Assembly (NCBI GenBank): GCA_003024785.1
Contig: PUQB01000163.1
Location: 237,613 to 301,612, forward strand
Source of the DNA: Selaginella tamariscina
Taxonomy: Eukaryota > Streptophyta > Lycopodiopsida > Selaginellales > Selaginellaceae
Direction of reading: 5' to 3'
Length of the DNA stretch: 64,000 bases
The notes beneath the pieces were generated by a model. The model made no database searches and was not told the DNA's origin. It worked only from the letters and a program-made list of their open reading frames with translations. Both the position numbers and the translations under genes were made by a program. The stretch's first letter is position 1. Each line of letters begins with the position of its first letter. This document shows positions 57,382 to 64,000 of this stretch, piece after piece.

Positions 57382-58922
57382 TAATAGAGTTTTAATCCGA
57401 AGGGCCAACATGTGGCTGCCTAATGGCTATTCGGTGTCATCACCCTGTGTGAACAACGCTAAGTCTTCCAAGATGACCATAAGAGTCTGACTCAAATGCC
57501 TAATTAAATAGAAGACTGAGCGTCCTACCCTAAGTCCCTTAGAATGACCATCCCTCAAACCCTAAAGGATATCTTGAGTAAACTTTAAAATTCTATTCAA
57601 TAGACCTAGGCCCTAACCCCACAAAGGAGATGTGTCTCACATATACTTCTATGATAAAGTTAAGGCATCATCACTTACCCCTTAAAGAATCACCCTTATT
57701 CGGGAGTATAACCCCTTTAGGGCGACAAGGGGTACCTTGAACCATAACTAACCCTTAAGGGTTTGAATGGCTAAGTCACACCCTAGTCCTAAGGATAGTA
57801 CTTAGTGAGGACACATGGATGGACACGAGTGTCATGCTAAGCAAACTCTCTAAGGCTAGGTTTGGATAACCTAAGTACATGACCTTGCGAGTGCTTCACG
57901 AAAGGGCTCCTACTAACAAGTATAGATAGAACACTTCCCTAGCCAAGTGTGCCAAAGCACACCTAGTTACAAGACCTAACCTCCCTTGAGCGGATGCCCA
58001 AGGCTTAGCACCCTAGTGCAAACACAAGCATGTTTGTTTGCTAGAGTATCCAACCCTTTAACAACAAACCCATGACACAACCCAAAGGGCGTGCCTTGGG
58101 CATTGTATCATGTGATGTCTAGCCTAGTGTCACATCTCCATGTGACACTGCCTTCCTTGATGTGGGCTATCATGCCATAGCCCTTAGATTCAAGAGTTGC
58201 ATCAAATGTCACAAACGTGGCTTCTAAATGCCAACTCTAGAACCCCTTAATGAACCTTCATGAACTGGGTAACGTGAACTTATTAAACAAGATCCCACGT
58301 CAATAATTGGACAAGAACATGGATGTGCCTTACTTAGTTATGAGTGTCACACTTAGCTTGACGTGGAGGAGGAGGTTGGAGATAAGCCTCAACCTTTGTC
58401 GCTTGGAACGTGCATTCCAACAAACCTTCCAATCATGGATTTGCCAACGTTAAGGGTAGGTTACCCTAAAGGTGAGACGTATCCCTGTTATCTTAAAGTT
58501 AGGGTAGCACAACAGGTTGTACCTTAACGACACAAGTGAAAGCTTGAATTGGCAGAAGAGAAATGAACTTAGTCGTGAACCTAGGAGCTCTCCTACATGT
58601 ACTACTTAATATATGTGACAGAGGCCCCCACCTGTTTTCTTGTTTACATAAGTGGGCTGGCACAAAATCTCATTCTCAGAGGGAATATACTTGGTGAGTT
58701 AATTAATAACCCACTGATCCCTAAACCCTAACCTAAGGCATGGGGTTAGGGCAACCTAAGGTTAGGTCATCCCTAGGGTTGTTTCTACCCATATTTGACA
58801 TGCTGAACTCACCGAAACCACCCAAAAGCTTAACTAGGACATAAAAATTAGGTTAAAATTTTTTTTAAATGGAAGTTCTAACTTCACCTAGAGTTTCTTG
58901 CAAATGCCTAATGACACCCATG
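57382..58922 (-). repeat. X left (3') LTR, truncated
   Basis: Matches 60318-61890, for example AGGGCCAACATGTGGCTGCC near each start and TTCGGTGTCATCACCCTGTG after it; the last 110 bases of the partner are missing. Confidence 0.8.
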
Positions 58923-58929
58923 CCTTAGC

Positions 58930-59213
58930 TCTGTCACGGGTGCATGTGTGAGACATCTCCTTTGTGAGGTTAGGGCATGAGCATGTCTAAGTCTATTAAG
59001 ATAGGATCCTATCTACTTGGGATATCCTCTAGGGTTCGAGGGATGATCATTCTAGGGACTTAGGTAAGTCTTTTGTTTAACTAGGCATTTGATTCAAACT
59101 CTTGGGGTCATCTCGGAAGACTTAGTGTTTCTCACATAGGGTGATGACACCGAATGACCACTAGGCAATCACGTGTTGACTCTTCAGGTTAAAACTCTAA
59201 TAATTAGTATCAA
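58930..59213 (+). repeat. Inverted LTR fragment inside X
   Basis: Reverse complement of 60318-60600. It ends AAACTCTAATA and is followed by ATTAGTATCAAAGCC, a second primer-site-like sequence in plus orientation. Confidence 0.8.
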
Positions 59214-60317
59214 AGCCGTATTTTATGCGGTCAATAAGACTGTTTAAAGTATAGTGTGTTTTAGGGTTTAGTTAGTTCTAAATTTTTAAAATACTCTATC
59301 ACTTTCAGCAAACACATCTGAATTCTATGCAAAGAGTTGGTCATGAGATATAACTCTTTAGAGAACACCTATTTCATAAGTGGGTGTGGGTTATGGACTC
59401 CAATATCGAAGGTAGCACTTGGAAGGCAATTTCCAAGTTGTATGCCAAGTTTAATTTACTGAACACTTCCACAAAACATGATGAGCTAGTTTGTTATGGT
59501 TTACAAACTAAGTCTTATGAAGTGAATCATGTAATATACCAAGTTTACACATTATTGAAAAATTTTCGTTTTTTCTTTAAAGTGTTTGAATTTAGGATAA
59601 CACATGATTTGGAAACATGTCAAGATTCAATATCAGGTTAGGCAATAGTGTTCAAACAGGGAAAGGCTTATGCTAAATGTGCATCCTTAACTTCGGAAGA
59701 AGGGGCATATTCAAACATAAGAGTGAACACTACATTTTGACAAAAGTGTAAAATAAATTCTCATTATAGTGCATGTTTCAAGAGTGTAACTCCAAAAACA
59801 GATTATAGTGATGAACTTATAATACAACGGAATGTTAGATATTAACATATGATGAATATGTTAAGCAATTGATTTGAACTTCTAATGTAATTAAAAATTG
59901 TTCGATGTTTGCAATATTTTAATGACACTAGCTACAAGTAACATTAGGTCGAATAGTTTATTACATTCAAGTCACCTAATTTGAACATGTACAACTTGAA
60001 ACCTTAATTAGCTATAAATGTGCACTTTGTATTTAAGTTGGCTAGCTTGACTAACTTGATTATGTAGTTGTCTCATATGAGATCATGAAAGAAACTTGGG
60101 TAATAGCTTGAGGATTCGTTTTCTTATCGATATAGTTTTGAGGTAGATGGCATGATCTACCATAAACAAAAATGTTGAAAACATACGTTTACATTTTTCA
60201 ATTTATTGAGTGTTAAAGGACTTGCATAGTGAGGGCGTCCGAAACACACTTGTGCATTTTCATTGCTAACTCTTTAAGCTTAAAATTTGTAACATTGTTT
60301 GCAACTCTGATACTAAT
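59214..60317. other. Internal region of X
   Basis: A/T-rich, with an 85-codon open frame at 59384-59641 (MWVMDSNIEGSTWKAISKLY, YQVYTLLKNFRFFFKVFEFR) that I cannot assign. No gag, RT or integrase motif is visible. Confidence 0.45.
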
Positions 60318-62020
60318 TGTTAGAGTTTTAACTCGAAGGGCCAACATGTGGCTGCCTAGTGGCCATTCGGTGTCATCACCCTGTGTGAACAACACTAAGT
60401 CTTCCAAGATGACCACAAGAGTCTGACTCAGATGCTTAGTTAAATAGAATACTTAGCGTCCTATCTTAAGTCCCTTAAAATGACTGTCCCTTGAACCCTA
60501 AAGGATGTCTCGAGTAAACTTTAGGATCCTATCCAATAGACCTAGACATGCTCATGCCCTAACCCTACAAAGGAAATGTGTCTCACATATACCCCCTGAT
60601 AAAGCTAAGGCATCGTCACTTATCTCTTGAGGAATCACTCTCATTTGGGAGTACAACCCCTTTAGGGCGATAAGGAGTACCCTGAACCACAACTAACCCC
60701 TAAGGGTTTGAGTGGCTAAGTCACACCCTAGTACTTAGTGAGGACACGTGGGCAGACATGAGTGTCCTACTAAATAAACTCCCTAAGGCTAGGTTTGGAT
60801 AACCTTAAATATACCTTGCGAGTGCTTCATGAAAGGGCTCCTACTAACAAGTATAGGTTGTTCAACCTCTGGATTCCAATGAAAACACTTCCCTAGCCAA
60901 GTGTGCCAAAGCACACCTAGTTACGAGACCTAACCTCCCTTGAGCGAATGCCCAAGGCTTAGCACCCTAGTGCAAACACAAGCATGCTTATTTATTAAAG
61001 TATCCAACCCCTTAGCGACAAACTCATGACACAACCCCAAAGGGCATGCCTCAGGCGTTGTATCGTGTGATGTTTAGCTCAATGTCACATCTCCATGTGA
61101 CACTGCCTTCCTCGATGTGGGCTATCATGCCATAGCCCTTAAATTCAAGAATTGCATTAAGTGCCACAAACATGGTTCCTAAATGCCAACTCTAGAACCC
61201 CTTAGTGAACCCTCAAAAATTGAGTAATATGAACCTATCAAATAAGATCCCACACCCACAGTTGGACAATGACACGAATGTGCCTTGTTTAGCTATGAGT
61301 GCCACACTTAACTTGACATGGAGAAAGAGGTTGGAGACAAGCCTCAACCTCTATCCCTTGGAACATGCATTCCGACAAGACCTTCTAATCATGGATTCAT
61401 CAGTGCTAAGGGTAGGCTATTCCGAAGGTGGGACGTACCCCTATTATATAAAAGTTAGGGTGGCATAACAAAGGGTTGTACCTTAATTACACAAGTTAAA
61501 GCTTGCACCGACAAAAGAGCAACGAACTCAGTCATGAACTCAAAAGCTCTCCTACATGTGCTACTTAATATATATGATAGAGCCCCCCTCCCGTTTTCAT
61601 GTTTACATAAGTGGGCTAGCACGAAATCTCATTCCCATAAACAATATACTTGGTGAGTTAATTAATGACCCACTGACCCTTAAACCCTAACCTGAGGGGT
61701 TTAGGGCATGGGGTTAGGACAACCCTAGGGTTAGGGCAACCTTAGGGGTGTTTCTACCCAAATCCGACATGCCGAACTCATCAGAACCACCAAAATCTAA
61801 TTGGGACACAGAAATTAGGGTAAGAGTTTTTTAAATGGAAGTGCTAGCTTCACCTAGAGTTTTTTGCAAATACCTAATGACACCCAATCGGATCATCACT
61901 AAATATTCAAGTGCACTAAGCGAGCCTGTTTCTTTTACACCTAAGGCTTATTAATATAATTCGGTAGGTACCAATACTCAACGTCCAAAGTAAAGAAGAG
62001 TCATAATAAAAACTATAATA
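60318..62020 (-). repeat. X right (5') LTR
   Basis: Starts at its inner end TGTTAGAGTTTTAACTCG next to the primer site; rich in CTAACC/GGTTAGG motifs; no coding potential. Confidence 0.8.
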
Positions 62021-62480
62021 ATAAAGATTGAATTTTTGACTAGTAAATATGTTATAAACCTCTCAAATTCTATGATGTAAAAAAAGAAAGAAACCCATAC
62101 TTCTTCAATAATGAAAGATTAATTAAGCTTCAATGGGAGATTAATTAATTAAGAATAATAAAAAACGCACATATCTTAGTGGTAGATGACTCTCCTCAAA
62201 AAACTATGTTCAACCAAAATATTACTTATATCCATCCAATCACTTTCGATGCATATTCTAATATTAATATCATTGATGAATTAGTGAAGTACTTGGATAT
62301 GTGCCTCAAAAAGAAGAATTTTGAAAACTTTTGTAAGTAATATTTATCATGTAAAACATACCTTAACGTTTTTTTTTCCTCATAATTTTGAATTTTATAA
62401 ATTAAAGAAAAGCAATTGGCCGCTCTACAATATTATTATTAAGGAACTTTAATTTTTAAATAAGCCTCTATGCACTTTTG
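62021..62480 (+). pseudogene. Gene C copy 2, 3' part
   Basis: Resumes exactly where 57381 stopped. It shows LVVDDSPQKTMFNQN near 62178-62225 (HAD motif IV) and IIDELVNYLDMCLKKKNFEN near 62265-62330, matching gene C of Element 1. Stops and frame changes are present. Confidence 0.75.
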
Positions 62481-62851
62481 TTCTTATCATAAATTATTGA
62501 TTAAAATGATTCGATTAATTAATATAGTGATGATTTAAACAAAATGAGGAGATTTCTTTATACGGTTAAGGAAAAAGTAATTACAAATAATTAACAAGTT
62601 GATAAGGAAATCATTTCATTTGTAATTATGTTTGATAATATTTTTTAATTATTGTAAAATATTTTTATAGTGAAGAATAATATAAATGTTCTAAAATATT
62701 TTAGAAATATTCTTTATTAAGTAAGGTTAATCAAGGATTAATTTGATAATTAATTAATAATTAAAACTTAACTATATATTATTTAAATAATTAAATTAAT
62801 TAAAACTTAAGTATTAATTAGTAATTTATTTTATATTCCTATTTTTATGTA
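62481..62851. other. AT-rich subterminal region of Element 2
   Basis: Matches 15193-15450 of Element 1 in inverted orientation (AGAATATTC-like motifs, TTAATTAATTAA runs). Non-coding. Confidence 0.65.
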
Positions 62852-62879
62852 TCATGCCCATTTTAGTTACAATGTGCAT
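62852..62879 (-). repeat. Element 2 right terminal inverted repeat
   Basis: Reverse complement of the left end; followed by ATTT. The inward subterminal sequence matches that of the left end of Element 1 (gene C side). Confidence 0.82.
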
Positions 62880-63125
62880 ATTTGCAAATCTGTTCACGAC
62901 TCTTTTAGTTTTGGCATATAGTTATTACACTCATACCTTCGTCTTATGTGTGGATGCTTCTAACATCATTCTTGGGGTGTATTGATGTAGGAGAGTATGA
63001 GTGTGCCTAGCCATCATCACCCAATTCCGTACATATTACATTGTAGCCAATAGAGGTGAACTACGTGCAATGCTTCTTGGATACTTTCCCTCCTCTACTC
63101 ATCTAAGTATGAACTCCCCTACAAA
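62880..63125 (+). pseudogene. Fossil gypsy RNase H fragment, right of Element 2
   Basis: THTFVLCVDASNIILGV at about 62933-62985 is the RNase H start (VDAS motif) expected after the RT and connection fragment at 31283-31735. The two halves meet when Element 2 and one ATTT are removed. Confidence 0.72.
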
Positions 63126-63569
63126 ATAATCAAGCAAAACTTTAATAAAACGAAATACCTCACAATTATGAATTTTAGATATTTAAATATTAAATATTTA
63201 AGATTTTTTGTAATTTTTTTTATTTAATAGCGTTGCAATATATTTTATATATGTTTAATTGATTATTAAATACTATAATGTGTGTGTGTGTGTGTGTATA
63301 TAATTGAAGTGCATGAAATTTTAAATTGACATTTCAACAGTTGAGATGTATGCAAGACGGTCAACATATATATTAGGTTTAATGGCTTTCAGTCATCCAC
63401 ATGAAAGGACGGAAGTGATGGTCGTGTAATAGAGTATAGTCAACTTGATCCTGCCTTTAGTCGTGCTTAAATAATACAAGTCTTTTATAAACAACTCGAA
63501 ACACCAAATTTACATTTATAGCTATATTTATTTGAGTCCTTAATAACAACTCATGGATGACATCAAAGT
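63126..63569. other. AT-rich intergenic DNA with (GT)n run
   Basis: A (GT)n run lies at about 63280-63298. A segment near 63390-63425 (ACGGAAGTGATGGTCGTG) recalls 14470-14490. No gene recognised. Confidence 0.5.
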
Positions 63570-63987
63570 TCATGGATGAAAGCACATATATTTATTTATG
63601 TAACATATGCGTGATTGCATAATATTTGTTTTAACCTGTAAAATCCTGAAGATAACTAAAATTTTATTAGCGTATAGTAATACTTTATTTTGAGCGTTAT
63701 ATCTGGCTATGTGAGAGTTGCCCTCTCTAAAGCCCGGTAGTATTACAGCATCTTGTTGACTATCCAGCGTACTCGTCAGGCGCTCCTCTGGAACATTGAA
63801 CACCCACCCTCGAGTGCTGCACTTGAACGTTCAAAAAAGTCACACGCACACGCACACACACATGCATCAAGATACTGGGGGCATGATAATGATGCTCAAA
63901 CAATGTGATTTGCTGCTTTAAGACACCAGCTTCAATAGGACCAGGAAGGACTCCTGCTTCGGTTTTTGCTATGCGGACAGGCTCCAT
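63570..63987 (-). pseudogene. Vicilin-like fragment with both cupin cores deleted
   Basis: Minus strand: MEPVRIAKTEAGVLPGPIEA near 63980-63925 matches exon 1 of the 27285 gene. After a (GT)-rich junction, FNVPEERLTSTLDSQQDAVI near 63802-63740 matches exon 5. Exons 2-4 are missing, so this is an internal deletion product. It continues to, or starts beyond, the window edge. Confidence 0.72.
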
Positions 63988-64000
63988 AAGAACAAACGGA

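Larger units (their letters stand above)
57382..62020 (-). mobile_element. LARD-like LTR element X inserted in gene C
   Basis: Two direct repeats (57382-58922 and 60318-62020) of 1.5-1.7 kb flank about 1.4 kb without pol domains. At 60300-60317, read on the minus strand after the LTR end CTCTAACA, lies ATTAGTATCAGAGTTG, a near match to the initiator tRNA-Met primer site, so the element runs on the minus strand. TTAAA precedes (57377-57381) and ATAAA follows (62021-62025), a near-match target duplication, and the host gene C resumes correctly on both sides. A 280-bp piece of LTR end plus primer site lies inverted at 58930-59230. Confidence 0.72.
31736..62879. mobile_element. Element 2: inverted copy of the TIR transposon, swollen to 31 kb
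   Basis: The left end ATGCATGTTGTAACTAAAAT and the right end, read inward as ATGCACATTGTAACTAAAAT, are inverted copies, both continuing GGGCATG. ATTT lies directly outside both ends (31732-31735 and 62880-62883), an exact 4-bp target duplication, and the fossil gypsy element is split exactly at this point. The order is the reverse of Element 1: gene B on the minus strand at left, genes A and C on the plus strand at right. The core of about 5 kb is expanded by G1 (with G3, G2 and a solo LTR inside), F and X. Compared with Element 1 the whole centre, including the palindrome array and the first exons of gene A, is missing. Confidence 0.82.

Overview
The window looks like nuclear DNA of a land plant. 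It is AT-rich, has GT-AG introns, vicilin-type cupin genes with a plant-like exon layout, small dehydrin-like genes, TTTAGGG-type telomeric repeats and plant-type Ty3/gypsy and Mutator-like elements. I cannot name the species. One gene family here (DUF7869-like, with a GHTHEDID motif) is one I associate with mosses, lycophytes and ferns, so a non-seed plant is possible, but only weakly supported.

Layout. 1-683: unidentified sequence. 684-5531: a Ty3/gypsy element with 0.2-kb LTRs (called G0). 7.4-15.0 kb: four small dehydrin-like genes and a FAR1-type Mutator-like element (9184-11445) with terminal inverted repeats and an 8-bp target duplication. 15165-24993: a 9.8-kb terminal-inverted-repeat DNA transposon that I do not recognise (Element 1). 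25.3-31.0 kb: a vicilin-like gene, a small vicilin fragment and two more dehydrin-like genes. 31283-63125: a fossil gypsy element split by a second, inverted copy of the same transposon (Element 2, 31736-62879, flanked by ATTT on both sides). 63.5-64.0 kb: a deleted vicilin copy on the minus strand.

Element 1 and Element 2 are the main discovery. Each has two divergent arms. One arm encodes a DUF7869-like protein (gene B), which I suggest is the transposase. The other encodes a multi-exon protein with a methyltransferase-like segment (gene A), followed by a membrane-anchored FCP1/NIF-like HAD phosphatase (gene C). Between the arms Element 1 holds 3 kb of unusual repeats, including about 22 copies of the palindrome GGCGGGATTAATCCCGCC.

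Element 2 has grown to 31 kb by nested insertion. Gypsy element G1 (minus strand) sits in gene B with an AAACC duplication. A chromovirus (G3) sits in the G1 3' LTR, and a Tat/Athila-like element (G2) sits in the G1 gag. A solo G3 LTR lies inside G2. A 0.96-kb repeat (F) lies in gene B, and a related 4.6-kb LARD-like element (X) lies in gene C. A 0.4-kb inversion crosses the G1/G2 boundary. Almost every gene carries one-base indels, so either decay is general or the assembly has uncorrected indel errors. I saw no convincing tRNA, rRNA or CRISPR feature.
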